64,000 bases of DNA from Robiginitomaculum sp. (GTDB taxonomy: Bacteria > Pseudomonadota > Alphaproteobacteria > Caulobacterales > Maricaulaceae): NCBI GenBank assembly GCA_002733605.1, contig NVWK01000011.1, positions 248,001 to 312,000 of the forward strand, given 5' to 3'. The notes under the pieces were generated by a model that worked only from the letters and a program-made list of their open reading frames with translations, was not told the DNA's origin and made no database searches. The translations under genes and the position numbers were made by a program. Position 1 is the stretch's first letter. Each line of letters starts with the position of its first letter. Positions 34,855-43,049 of this stretch are shown one piece after another.

Positions 34855-36150
34855 ATGAATTTCATAACACGCTTGGGGCTTGCACTCCTTTGTTTATTGG
34901 CGGCGATATTGGGCGGGGTTTTTGCGCATTCTGTCAGTACTCATAAAGGGGCGGATGTTCCGTCCATTACCAAAACAACCCATTGGCTAGGAAGCTGGGC
35001 TAGTTCCCAACAAATTCCCGAACCCAGAAACACATTGCCCGAGGGCATGTTGACGGACGCAACTTTGAGGCAAATTGTGCGGATCAGTTTCGGGGGCACG
35101 CGTTTACGGGTGCGGATTTCCAATCAATACGGCACCGGCACTTTGCGCGTTGAAGATGTTCAAATTGCGGGGTCCGCTGACCCGAACACGTCTTCAATTG
35201 ACACGGCGACGTCTCAACAATTGACGTTTTCTGGTGAGTTGGCCGTGAATATTCCGGCGGGCGCTATCTATACCACCGACCCTGTTACGTTTGCGGTTAA
35301 ATCGCTCGATCATCTGGCGATCTCTATGTATCTACCTAAAGAGCCACAGGGTCAGACCAGCCATCCCGGTTCGCGCGCAACATCATATGTGGTCAAAGGC
35401 AGACAATCAGGCGCGGGCGCGTTTGTAGACCCGCATACGGTCAATCATTGGTATCAATTATCGGGCCTTGAAATAGAGGCACCGTCTTTGAGCGCTGCCA
35501 TTATTATTGTCGGAGATTCGATTACGGATGGCTATGGTACCAAGCCGAATACGGATACGCGCTGGCCGGACTTTTTCATGAGCCGGATACAATCCGACCC
35601 GGTTTTGAAAGACCGGTATTCGGTTTTAAACCACGGCATTGGTGGTAATAGCATGCTTAGGAATGGCTTGGGGCCAAATGTGATGGCGCGTTATGACGAG
35701 AATGTTCTGGATCAGAAAGGCGGTAAATATCTGGTCTTGCTTGAGGGGGTAAATGATTTTGGCCGTTTGTCACGCAATGACGAAACACAGCCCTCTGATT
35801 ATGATCAACTGGTCAGGGATTTGAAAATCGCCTATGCGCAGATCGCCGCCACTTCGCGAGAGCACGGAATTATTCCGGTTGGCGGGACGATTATGCCGTT
35901 TGGTGGATCTACTTATTACAAGCCCAACGATGATACGGAGCGGGCGCGTCAGGATTTGAATGACTGGATTCGCAACTCGAAAACCTTTGACAACGTCATA
36001 GATTTTGACGCGATCATGCGGGCGTCTGATAATCCCCGTATTTTAAATCCGGCTTATGATTCCGGTGATCATCTTCACCCGTCGATCATTGGTTATGAAG
36101 CTATGGCCGATCACATTCCTCTGGATATATTCGAGGGTGCACCGCGCTAA
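34855..36150 (+). CDS. Exported SGNH/GDSL hydrolase
   Basis: This 431-residue protein has an N-terminal signal or anchor (about 1-27), a beta-rich N-terminal half (about 40-205) and an SGNH hydrolase domain: block I GDSITDG with Ser222, block II GIGGNS, block III EGVNDFG, and the Asp405/His408 pair in DHLHP. Such two-part enzymes are often deacetylases or esterases of plant cell wall glycans, or rhamnogalacturonan acetylesterase-like. It probably removes acyl groups for GH43/GH9. It ends just before a strong hairpin terminator. Confidence 0.88.
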   Translation: MNFITRLGLALLCLLAAILGGVFAHSVSTHKGADVPSITKTTHWLGSWASSQQIPEPRNTLPEGMLTDATLRQIVRISFGGTRLRVRISNQYGTGTLRVEDVQIAGSADPNTSSIDTATSQQLTFSGELAVNIPAGAIYTTDPVTFAVKSLDHLAISMYLPKEPQGQTSHPGSRATSYVVKGRQSGAGAFVDPHTVNHWYQLSGLEIEAPSLSAAIIIVGDSITDGYGTKPNTDTRWPDFFMSRIQSDPVLKDRYSVLNHGIGGNSMLRNGLGPNVMARYDENVLDQKGGKYLVLLEGVNDFGRLSRNDETQPSDYDQLVRDLKIAYAQIAATSREHGIIPVGGTIMPFGGSTYYKPNDDTERARQDLNDWIRNSKTFDNVIDFDAIMRASDNPRILNPAYDSGDHLHPSIIGYEAMADHIPLDIFEGAPR

Positions 36151-36152
36151 AA

Positions 36153-36193
36153 GGAGAGGTTTGATCCAGCTGGAAAAAAACCTCTCCCTTTTT
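36153..36193. terminator. Bidirectional hairpin terminator
   Basis: GGAGAGGTTT (36153-36162) pairs with AAACCTCTCC (36178-36187) and is followed by CTTTTT. It lies between the SGNH esterase stop (36150) and the convergent hydrolase stop (36201), so it can serve the plus strand and, with the A tract on the other side, probably the minus strand too. Confidence 0.7.
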
Positions 36194-36200
36194 CACGGGG

Positions 36201-37175
36201 TTAATTGTGAATGCGGTCCATGAATTTTATCATTTTATCGGCAATCTCGGGGCCATATTCTTCCAAAGCGAAATGACCTGTGTCGAGAATGTGAAACTCG
36301 AGGTTTTTCAAATCTCGTTTGTAAGGATGGGCGCCGGCTTCGGGGAAAATGTGGTCGTTTTTGCCCCACATTAGCAATGCCGGTGTTTGGTGTTTACGGA
36401 ACAGGGCTTGCCATTTTGGATACTCGCCGACATTGGTGCCGTAGCTTTTGAACATCTCAAGCTGAACTTCCTGATTGCCGGGACGGTCTAGCAAATATTG
36501 TACGTGCCAGAAATTGTCCGGATTGATTTTTTCAGGGCTCTGGGTGCCGTGAGTGAACTGCCATTTGGTCGCGCCGATTTCGAAAAACCCGCGAAGCCTG
36601 TCGGCATTCTCATCTGATCCATCGGCCCAATAGGCTTTCAATGGATCCCAAAATTCTTCGAGACCTTCCTCGTAAGCATTGCCGTTCTGGATGATAAAAC
36701 CGGTAACGCGCTGTGGGTTTTTGGCGTACATTCTGTAGCCAACCGGGGCGCCGTAATCCATAAGATACACAGCGTATTTCCCGACGCCTTTCGTGTCGAT
36801 CAGGGTTGTCATCATGTCTGCAATGTGGGCGAAAGAGTATTCGAAATTTTCCGCTTTGGGCATGTCGGATGCACCGTAGCCGGGGTAATCGGGCGCGATG
36901 ACATGATAGTCTTGTGCCAATTTCGGGATCAGGTTTCTGTACATGTGTGAAGATGTCGGGAAGCCGTGCAACAGCAAGATTGTCGGTTTGGCCGGGTCGC
37001 CTGCTTCGCGGTATGCGATTTTGACGCCATTGATTGTTTCGTAGCCAAACTGAACTTGTGTTGTGCTGGTTACGATGGCTGTCTCGGCTGCGAAGGCAGG
37101 TTGGGAATTTATCAGCGGAGTGCTGAGCGCGAGAGCGAACACGCTGGCCGTGAGGAGTGATTTATAAGTTTTCAT
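36201..37175 (-). CDS. Exported alpha/beta hydrolase, haloalkane dehalogenase/epoxide hydrolase type
   Basis: This 324-residue enzyme has a signal peptide (MKTYKSLLTASVFAL, AFA cleavage near 30). The catalytic nucleophile is Asp140 in LMDYGAPVGYRM, with acid Asp274 (MWGKNDHIFPE) and His301 (LDTGHFALEEYG). An Asp nucleophile is the mark of epoxide hydrolases and dehalogenases rather than esterases. The oxyanion motif is HGFPTSSHMY. It is the last gene of a minus-strand run with a PNPOx-like protein, an NTF2-like protein and two small proteins. Confidence 0.88.
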   Translation of the reverse strand: MKTYKSLLTASVFALALSTPLINSQPAFAAETAIVTSTTQVQFGYETINGVKIAYREAGDPAKPTILLLHGFPTSSHMYRNLIPKLAQDYHVIAPDYPGYGASDMPKAENFEYSFAHIADMMTTLIDTKGVGKYAVYLMDYGAPVGYRMYAKNPQRVTGFIIQNGNAYEEGLEEFWDPLKAYWADGSDENADRLRGFFEIGATKWQFTHGTQSPEKINPDNFWHVQYLLDRPGNQEVQLEMFKSYGTNVGEYPKWQALFRKHQTPALLMWGKNDHIFPEAGAHPYKRDLKNLEFHILDTGHFALEEYGPEIADKMIKFMDRIHN

Positions 37176-37215
37176 GATTGGTCCTTTCGGGGGGGGGAGA
37201 TCAAGTATGTCTTGA

Positions 37216-37854
37216 TCAGGGGGTGGGTGATTTTGAGTTTAGTTTGGCTTTGAGGGCTCTATTGTCTTCTTGAAGTGCATGGATTTGGGTCTGCATTTCG
37301 GTGATTTGAGGCTCGAGCTGTTCAAGCGTGTAGCGCGGGTGGATGTGTTGGGGGCAGTTCCAGTCAAAGGCCTCGACTTTGATGATGACGGCGCGTTCGG
37401 GTTTGGCACGGTAGGTTTCGTCGTGTAGAGAGGCGATTAAATCCGGGTCGTCAGCCAGTGTGACAAGCTTTGCCCGACCCCAGATTTTCAACCGGCGCTG
37501 GTTCGGGTAATCGACGAGGATGAGGGAGACTCTGTCGTTTTCACTGATGTTACCGGCGCTGATATATTGGCGATTGCCGCGAAAATCGGCATAGGCAAGG
37601 GTTTGCGAATTAATGATTTTTAAAAACCCTGTCGGGCCTCCACGGTATTGGACATAGGGCCAGCCGTCTTGCGAGGCGCTGGCTTGGTAGAAGCTGTCGC
37701 GTTCCATGATAAAACTGGCCTCGGCTTCGCTCAGGCGGTCTCCGCTCAGCACATCTGGCAACAGGAATTTTGAATAGGCTTTGTCCGACCCGTGTTGCTT
37801 TTGAAGGCTGACAACGGACGGGGTGAACGAAATTTTTGCAAAGGCACGGGCCAT
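37216..37854 (-). CDS. PNPOx-like flavin-binding split-barrel protein
   Basis: This is a 212-residue pyridoxamine 5'-phosphate oxidase-like protein: split beta-barrel (about 45-160) with SFYQASASQDGWPYVQYRGG, YADFRGNRQYIS and VSLILVDYPNQRRLKIWGRA. It ends in a coiled coil (about 175-205). Proteins of this type bind FMN or F420 and are often annotated as general stress or pyridoxamine oxidase-related. It is cytoplasmic, 40 bases upstream of the exported hydrolase. It is not the biosynthetic PdxH, given the long N-terminal part and coiled-coil tail. Confidence 0.85.
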   Translation of the reverse strand: MARAFAKISFTPSVVSLQKQHGSDKAYSKFLLPDVLSGDRLSEAEASFIMERDSFYQASASQDGWPYVQYRGGPTGFLKIINSQTLAYADFRGNRQYISAGNISENDRVSLILVDYPNQRRLKIWGRAKLVTLADDPDLIASLHDETYRAKPERAVIIKVEAFDWNCPQHIHPRYTLEQLEPQITEMQTQIHALQEDNRALKAKLNSKSPTP

Positions 37855-37878
37855 AAGTCTCTCCGGTTTTAAAGGGGA

Positions 37879-38052
37879 TTAATAGACGGCGTAGAGATCG
37901 AGGATGTTGGCTGCGTGAATGGCACTACGTTCTCGGGCGCGTTCTTGGGCGCGCTGTGGGGCACATGCCATATCGCGGTGTTCAATTTTCATCTGCTCGA
38001 AAATGACTTCGGTCATAAGGTTCTGGTCTGCCTGAATGTGTTGTGGGTACAT
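37879..38052 (-). CDS. Small protein of unknown function (57 aa)
   Basis: The ATG at 38052 has AGGAGAACATC directly upstream, a good ribosome site. The product is short, helical and rich in Arg and Glu (RAQERARERSAIHAAN). It lies between the NTF2-like and PNPOx-like genes, 24 bases from each neighbour, so it is translated as part of that operon. No family is recognised. Confidence 0.65.
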   Translation of the reverse strand: MYPQHIQADQNLMTEVIFEQMKIEHRDMACAPQRAQERARERSAIHAANILDLYAVY

Positions 38053-38077
38053 GATGTTCTCCTTTGTGGTGGATGGT

Positions 38078-38542
38078 TTAAAGACCAAGCTCGCTCAATC
38101 CGGCATATTCGTCGGGCCTTACGCCGAGCGGCCAGTGCATTTTGCGCTCTGCGTTGGTGATGGGCTTGGTGTTGATGCTGGCAATGCGGCGTTGCATGAG
38201 ACCGTTTTTGGCGAACGCCCAGTTTTCATTGCCATATGCGCGAAACCAGTTGCCGCTATCGTCATGCGATTCATAGGCAAACCTGACCGCGATGCGGTTT
38301 CCTGTGAATGCCCACAATTCTTTGATCAAACGGTAGTCTAGCTCTTGAGAAAATTTGCGTAGCAGGAAGGCTTCGATCTCTGTGCGACCGGTGATGAATT
38401 CGGCGCGGTTTCTCCAGACACTGTCTTGTGTATAAGCCTGTGCGATTTTTTGGGCGTCTTTGGTGTTCCATGCGTTTTCTGCGGCGCGGACTTTTAAACG
38501 GGCTGTCTCTTCGTTGAAGGGGGGCAATAATGATTTGGTCAT
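38078..38542 (-). CDS. NTF2-like/DUF1348 family protein
   Basis: This 154-residue protein is a single SnoaL/NTF2-like cone fold. It matches the DUF1348 pattern: [62 protein letters not shown] and [17 protein letters not shown]. The family is small, soluble and of uncertain function. Upstream (38543-38694) are tandem 13-mers and a large hairpin rather than a gene. Confidence 0.88.
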   Translation of the reverse strand: MTKSLLPPFNEETARLKVRAAENAWNTKDAQKIAQAYTQDSVWRNRAEFITGRTEIEAFLLRKFSQELDYRLIKELWAFTGNRIAVRFAYESHDDSGNWFRAYGNENWAFAKNGLMQRRIASINTKPITNAERKMHWPLGVRPDEYAGLSELGL

Positions 38543-38555
38543 GATGTTTTTTCTT

Positions 38556-38589
38556 TGTGTTTGTGCTCTGTGTTTGCACTCTGTGTTCG
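38556..38589. repeat. Tandem 13-base repeats
   Basis: TGTGTTTGTGCTC (38556-38568), TGTGTTTGCACTC (38569-38581) and a partial TGTGTTCG (38582-38589) follow one another directly before the NTF2-like gene start at 38542. They could be direct-repeat operator sites, or a simple tandem duplication. Confidence 0.5.
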
Positions 38590-38593
38590 AAAG

Positions 38594-38642
38594 TGAGCGG
38601 ACATTCTCCCTGTTAGGTGGGGGGAGGGAGAATGTCCGCTCA
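38594..38642. repeat. Perfect 17-base inverted repeat with 15-base loop
   Basis: TGAGCGGACATTCTCCC (38594-38610) is mirrored exactly at 38626-38642. The loop is G-rich (38611-38625). There is no T tract on either side, so it is not a classical intrinsic terminator. It lies between the small coiled-coil gene and the NTF2-like gene, and could be an operator, an RNA structure or an intergenic repeat element. Confidence 0.65.
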
Positions 38643-38694
38643 AGGAGACGTTTACGTGTGCGGGGGAGGACACATAACGTCTATGGGGGGCTAT

Positions 38695-38919
38695 TTAAGA
38701 ATGGGAGAGGCTTGTCTCTTGAGAGCTTAGGCATTGCTCCAAGAACATCACTTTTTCTTTGAGCTGCTCGACCCGTTGGGCCAATCTGTCTTGTGAACGA
38801 AGAAGCTGTTCTAACGGGTCATTACCGAAACAGTCTTCGACATGTTTCAAGTTTTTCCAAGCCCTGTTATACCCTGTCGGGATATCGATGATCTTTGCTG
38901 GTGATGTATAAATACTCAT
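38695..38919 (-). CDS. Small coiled-coil protein (74 aa)
   Basis: The start at 38919 has GGAGG eight bases upstream. The N-terminus MSIYTSPAKIIDIPTGYN is followed by a leucine-rich coiled coil (about 38-66; LLRSQDRLAQRVEQLKEKV). It has no signal or membrane segment. It heads the minus-strand run and has TACCTA repeats upstream. No family is recognised. Confidence 0.6.
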   Translation of the reverse strand: MSIYTSPAKIIDIPTGYNRAWKNLKHVEDCFGNDPLEQLLRSQDRLAQRVEQLKEKVMFLEQCLSSQETSLSHS

Positions 38920-38980
38920 TGTGTGTTCCTCCATTGATCAAAATATAGAGGTGGGGGTGGGAGAAAAAAATCAGGAGGAA

Positions 38981-39000
38981 TACCTAGGGGCAATTACCTA
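38981..39000. promoter_or_regulatory. Two TACCTA direct repeats
   Basis: TACCTA occurs at 38981-38986 and 38995-39000, 14 bases apart, before the small coiled-coil gene (start 38919). The same hexamer forms an inverted repeat at 39505-39521 upstream of the stand-alone receiver gene. These are probably sites for one regulator. Confidence 0.4.
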
Positions 39001-39021
39001 TAGTGTTTTAAAATTGGGCGC

Positions 39022-39390
39022 TTAGGCGTTGTTTGGGCAGAAGGTACCGAGGATGTTGAGCAAACCGTCTTGATCAAATGGTTTTTCAAACACGGCTTTT
39101 GCACCGGCGCGTGTGGCCCGCGCCCGGAGTGAGGCGGATATATTGCCGCTGATTAAAACGACAGGCACGGATGGGTGTGTCTCGTGCATCAGTTCTAGAA
39201 ATTCAATGCCGCTCATTTCCGGCATATGCATATCGACAATAATACAGCACGTAAGGCTCAAGCTTCCCGTGCGCAAAAACTGCATTGCAGAGGCGAACGG
39301 GTTAACAGAGAAACCGGTGGAATCCAGAAATGCACACAGGGAACTCCGCACGGCTTTGTCATCATCAATGATGATTATTTGATTGCGCAT
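39022..39390 (-). CDS. Stand-alone receiver (FixJ-type, no output domain)
   Basis: This is a 122-residue receiver only: acidic residues IIIDDDKAV (7-15), phospho-acceptor Asp53 (CIIVDMHMPEMSG), Ser/Thr in VVLISGN and Lys in VFEKPFDQDGLL. The start at 39390 is preferred over 39438 because the fold begins there. It ends 11 residues after the last helix, so it acts by protein contact rather than DNA binding. No kinase is adjacent. Confidence 0.88.
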   Translation of the reverse strand: MRNQIIIIDDDKAVRSSLCAFLDSTGFSVNPFASAMQFLRTGSLSLTCCIIVDMHMPEMSGIEFLELMHETHPSVPVVLISGNISASLRARATRAGAKAVFEKPFDQDGLLNILGTFCPNNA

Positions 39391-39504
39391 AATGTGTCCG
39401 TTAAAAGGTGTCGAGAGTTCGCGTTGACGGCTTGTCATTTGTGATAAATGGCCATTTTCAACGAAATCCTATAAGATTTGGGTGGCGCAAGCTATCCGTA
39501 GAAC

Positions 39505-39521
39505 TACCTATATTCTAGGTA
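39505..39521. promoter_or_regulatory. Inverted repeat TACCTA-N5-TAGGTA
   Basis: This perfect 6-5-6 inverted repeat lies 115 bases upstream of the receiver start. The TACCTA half recurs twice at 38981-39000. It is an operator candidate for a LuxR-type regulator not seen in the window. Confidence 0.4.
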
Positions 39522-39543
39522 TATAACGGTTTTGGAGACGGTG

Positions 39544-40581
39544 TTATGGGGTTGGTGTGTTGTTAGCGGGCGGAATAGGCCAGCTATGAATGGCGCGGGT
39601 CTGTACGCTTTTGCGCGCAATGACCAGCCCGTTTAACGTTTTATGTTTGTGGATTTTACGCTGGCGGGCCAGCGGTTTGCGTTTTTTCCAAAACCTGGGG
39701 AGACCGTATAGGCCGTGGCGGAGGCCGCGCGACCATGCGCTAGCCTCGCCGCGCTGTGCCCTGCTTCTATATAAATAAAGGTGGCTGAACATGTTTAACC
39801 CCAGCATGATGGGTAAGAGCCAGAGAGGTGTGCATTTTACGATCATCCATATTGTATTTCTGGCGGCGTGGTAATAGCGAAACTCTGGATTGGTGGCTGT
39901 GCTGACGGAACCGACATGTGCGCACAGGGCGCGGCGCACTTGCACGCATTTTTTGCCTTGTTGCTGTAAGCGCCATGCTAAATCTACATCTTCGATATAG
40001 CAAAAAAAGTCAGTGTCAAAACCACCAGCTTGTCGGAAAACGTCGGTTCGGTACAGGGCGGCCGCGCCGCAAGGGCCAAACACATATACATCTTCTTGTC
40101 CCGCGCTCGAGAGCGGCGCGCCGCCGCCGCCGTGCCAGGCAATGCCGTATACGGAAAGCACATCTCCGAACCCGTCCAAAATGTCCGGATTGTCGGCTGA
40201 CACTAATGTTGTGCTGAAGATCGAGATGTCGGGATAAGTTTGTGCCGCTTGGTGTAGATGATGCAGCCAGTCTGGCTGCGGGAAGGCATCCGGATTTAAC
40301 ATGGCTACCCACGGGGTTTTGCAAGGGTGGGCGTTTTGGGTCTTGTTGCCATCAACGCCGAAATTACAGCCGCCGGCATAGCCCAGATTTTCGCCGGCTT
40401 CGAGAATATGAAAACGGGCATCGAGATTGACGAGTTTTCTGGCCGCGCCTTCAGGACAGGTATTGTCGACAATTACGACTTCGAAATCGGTAAATGTTTG
40501 TGCCAATAGGGCGTCTACGCAGGTTTGAAGATGCGCGCCGCTTTTGTAATCAACAATGACAATTCTGATCCAGGCTGGCAC
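39544..40581 (-). CDS. Family 2 glycosyltransferase (rhamnosyltransferase-like)
   Basis: This 345-residue enzyme has a GT-A fold: nucleotide-binding start IRIVIVDYKSGAHL, VVIVDNTCPEG, LNPDAFPQPDW (DxD-like), FCYIEDVDLAWRLQQQG (acceptor/base motif) and a C-terminal amphipathic or membrane-proximal part (about 250-275, TPLWLLPIMLGLNMF). It transfers a sugar to a surface glycan or lipid. It stands alone between the receiver gene and the kinase. Confidence 0.88.
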   Translation of the reverse strand: MPAWIRIVIVDYKSGAHLQTCVDALLAQTFTDFEVVIVDNTCPEGAARKLVNLDARFHILEAGENLGYAGGCNFGVDGNKTQNAHPCKTPWVAMLNPDAFPQPDWLHHLHQAAQTYPDISIFSTTLVSADNPDILDGFGDVLSVYGIAWHGGGGAPLSSAGQEDVYVFGPCGAAALYRTDVFRQAGGFDTDFFCYIEDVDLAWRLQQQGKKCVQVRRALCAHVGSVSTATNPEFRYYHAARNTIWMIVKCTPLWLLPIMLGLNMFSHLYLYRSRAQRGEASAWSRGLRHGLYGLPRFWKKRKPLARQRKIHKHKTLNGLVIARKSVQTRAIHSWPIPPANNTPTP

Positions 40582-40682
40582 GGGTTTAAGGTCTCTTGAG
40601 TGGGTGTGGACGTTGAAAACTTGGCATTGTACGCATGGTCAGCGAAGCTATAATTCCGGTTTAAAAATTGCAAGCGCTATAT

Positions 40683-42185
40683 TCAAGAGACGGCACTCGG
40701 GAGTTGGAGTGTGGCGCGCAGGCCATTGGGGCTACGGTTTTTCAAGATGAGTTTACCGCCTGCGGACTGGGCAATAGAATCGGCAATAGACAGGCCGAGA
40801 CCTGTCCCGCCCGTCTCTTTGCTGCGTGAGGTTTCGAGCCGCACAAAGGGTTTGCGGACATCTTGCAATTTGTCTTCGGGAATGCCGGGGCCTTCATCAT
40901 CCACATGAATGCATATTCTGTCGCTATATTTCTCGATAGAAATATGTGCGGTTTTTCCGTATTTAACGGCGTTGTCGATAAGGTTTTGTAGGGCGCGTGT
41001 GAGGGCAATACGGCGTATATGAAAAATAACGGGGCCGTTCTCGTCGAAGCTCACGGGCTGTCCCTGATCGTTGTAATTATCGGCCTGGGCGGCGAGCAGG
41101 GCGTTTAGATCGACAACGGCATAGTCTTCCAAACCGGATACATCTTTGGCCCAGCCGAGGATTTCTTCTGTCATGGATGTCATGTCGTCGAGGGTTGCGA
41201 TAAATTTCTTTTTCTCTTTTGGGTCAGGAATGTTTTCTGCCCGAATCCGCAAGGAGGTTAAAGGGGTCCGCAAGTCGTGACCGATGGCGCGTAACATCGT
41301 GCGTTGGGTTTCCAGTGTGCGGGTGAGGCGGGTTTGCATGGTGTTAAAGGCACTGGCGGCTTTGCGTAAATCGGATGGGCCTTGCTCGGTCAGGGGGTGG
41401 GCCGTTTCCCCGCGCCCTAACCGGTTGGCGGCAGTGGTGAGCGCGGACAGGGGGCCGGTAATGCGGCGGGCAAAAAACCAGACGGCGAGCAAGGTGAGTA
41501 AAATCCATACACCTGTGGCGATGAGGATGCGTGAGGAGATGGCTTCCAGTGAGTAATGGGGCACCATTGCATTATACCAGAGCCCCGGGGCCAATTCTGC
41601 GGACAGGAACAAATCCTGCATTCCCAGTGCAGGCGCATTGCCTTTGGCGCGGGGCGGTGGATGGTTTTGTAGTCTGTCTCTTGGTCTGTTTTGAAGCCCG
41701 CCTTGGGATAAGGGACGGGGCGGTCTTTCAAAACGAGGGCCGTCAGGGCCACGTCTTTGATTGCGCAGCGGGGGCGGTGGGCGAACGCCTTCTTTCATGC
41801 CCAATACGCCGGACTGTAGAACAACGAGAACCGAGAGAGGCTGATAGCCGGCCGCGCGTAACATATCCCCATATTGCTGTTCGTATTTAGGGAGGTGTTT
41901 GGTGCCTGCCATCAGGGCGGCACGGTTGTTGCGCGAGAAGAAAAATGACCCCGGTACGCCCGGCTTGTCCGGTAAGGCAAAGGGCGGCTTTACGTGCATG
42001 ATATTGGACGGGTGTGGGGCATGCTCTACCGTGGCTTCGAGAATAGTTTTGAATTTTATGGCGCGTGCCTGCATGCGGTTTTCCCCGATGATTAACCAGA
42101 GACTGAAACCTTGCCCAACTATCAAGACGAGCAGGAGGAGTGCGATGAGTTGTGCGGCGACTGTCTGGGGGATGAATTTTTTCAT
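40683..42185 (-). CDS. EnvZ-type sensor histidine kinase with Pro/Arg-rich periplasmic segment
   Basis: This 500-residue kinase starts at the ATG at 42185, overlapping the regulator stop by ATGA. It has TM1 (about 8-33), a periplasmic domain (about 34-218) with a Pro/Arg/Gln-rich stretch at 133-183, TM2 (about 220-238), HAMP (RRITGPLSAL), and HisKA with His303 (IGHDLRTPL). HATPase follows, with N box NLIDNAVKYG and G boxes DEGPGIP and GTGLGLSIA. It is paired with the OmpR-type regulator directly upstream. The low-complexity segment could contact surface polymers or metals; that is speculative. Confidence 0.9.
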   Translation of the reverse strand: MKKFIPQTVAAQLIALLLLVLIVGQGFSLWLIIGENRMQARAIKFKTILEATVEHAPHPSNIMHVKPPFALPDKPGVPGSFFFSRNNRAALMAGTKHLPKYEQQYGDMLRAAGYQPLSVLVVLQSGVLGMKEGVRPPPPLRNQRRGPDGPRFERPPRPLSQGGLQNRPRDRLQNHPPPRAKGNAPALGMQDLFLSAELAPGLWYNAMVPHYSLEAISSRILIATGVWILLTLLAVWFFARRITGPLSALTTAANRLGRGETAHPLTEQGPSDLRKAASAFNTMQTRLTRTLETQRTMLRAIGHDLRTPLTSLRIRAENIPDPKEKKKFIATLDDMTSMTEEILGWAKDVSGLEDYAVVDLNALLAAQADNYNDQGQPVSFDENGPVIFHIRRIALTRALQNLIDNAVKYGKTAHISIEKYSDRICIHVDDEGPGIPEDKLQDVRKPFVRLETSRSKETGGTGLGLSIADSIAQSAGGKLILKNRSPNGLRATLQLPSAVS

Positions 42186-42886
42186 GTAGATACTGGTGTG
42201 GTAAAACAGTATCCGCCGCCCCATACCGTTTTGATATATTCAGGGGCGCTCGGGTCTTGTTCTATTTTGCGGCGTAGGCGAGAGACCATATTGTCGAGGC
42301 TGCGCTCGAACGGGTGGGCGTCACGCCCTTTGCAAAGCTTCATCAGCTCGTCACGCGAAAGGGTTTTTTGCGAGTGTTCCAGAAAAATTTTAAGCAAGCG
42401 AAATTCCCCGGTGCTAAGTGGGACAATGATTTTCTTGGGACCACAAAGTTCTGCGCGCTGGTTGTCCAATTGCCATGTGCCAAACTCGGTATAGCGTTGT
42501 TGTTTGTGGCGTGCACCTTTGGTGCGGCGCAAGACGGCGCGCATGCGCGCTACCAGTTCGCGCGGGTTAAAGGGTTTGGTGACGTAGTCGTCTGCGCCAA
42601 TTTCAAGACCGACAATGCGGTCTGTATCGTCTGCAAGCGCGGTGAGAAGAATGACGGGTATGCCCGTGTTTTCGCCCAAATACCGACACAAGCTTAAGCC
42701 GTCTTCACCCGGCATCATGATATCAAGAATGACCAGATCAATGGTGTGTTTACCGAGCGTTGCGCGCGCGTCTTTGGCGCTAGGCGCAGCGCTCACCCGA
42801 AATCCGTTGCGTTCTAAGTGCTCACCTAAGGCATCGCGAATATCCGGTTGATCATCAACCACCAAGATGTGTGACGTCTTGTCCAA
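42182..42886 (-). CDS. OmpR-type response regulator
   Basis: This 234-residue regulator has a receiver (about 4-120; DD at 11-12, phospho-acceptor Asp55 in LVILDIMMPGEDG) and a C-terminal winged helix (about 135-230; VPLSTGEFRLLKIFLEHS; DNMVSRLRRKIEQD; IKTVWGGGYCF). It is the first gene of a pair with the EnvZ-like kinase. It is divergent from the MauG-like lipoprotein; the gap has a TACAATTTG direct repeat with 10-base period, the arrangement typical of OmpR-type sites. Confidence 0.92.
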   Translation of the reverse strand: MDKTSHILVVDDQPDIRDALGEHLERNGFRVSAAPSAKDARATLGKHTIDLVILDIMMPGEDGLSLCRYLGENTGIPVILLTALADDTDRIVGLEIGADDYVTKPFNPRELVARMRAVLRRTKGARHKQQRYTEFGTWQLDNQRAELCGPKKIIVPLSTGEFRLLKIFLEHSQKTLSRDELMKLCKGRDAHPFERSLDNMVSRLRRKIEQDPSAPEYIKTVWGGGYCFTTPVST

Positions 42887-42968
42887 AAATCCTCCCAGAT
42901 CATCATAACATGGCTACTCCTATCATATCCTTGTTGTAGGGGGGTGTAAAAATTTGTCTCAAGATTGA

Positions 42969-42987
42969 TACAATTTGGTACAATTTG
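42969..42987. promoter_or_regulatory. Direct repeat TACAATTTG, 10-base period, candidate OmpR-type site
   Basis: TACAATTTG occurs at 42969-42977 and 42979-42987. Half-sites one helical turn apart are the usual target of dimeric OmpR-family regulators. The site lies in the 163-base gap between the regulator (start 42886) and the MauG-like gene (start 43050). Confidence 0.5.
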
Positions 42988-43049
42988 CAGTGTGCTTTCA
43001 GGGAAATTTTGAGCTTATGTTGTTCTCGATTTTTAGAAAGGGCGTGAGT

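Noticed and set aside
40666-40682. AGCGCT-containing sequence before the glycosyltransferase as a further CelR-like site
   Set aside because: Only about 10 of 14 positions fit, and the gene is unrelated to glycan degradation.
42975-43049. TTG start at 42975 for the MauG-like protein
   Set aside because: It lies within the direct-repeat operator and puts 25 residues before the lipoprotein signal; ATG 43050 is better.
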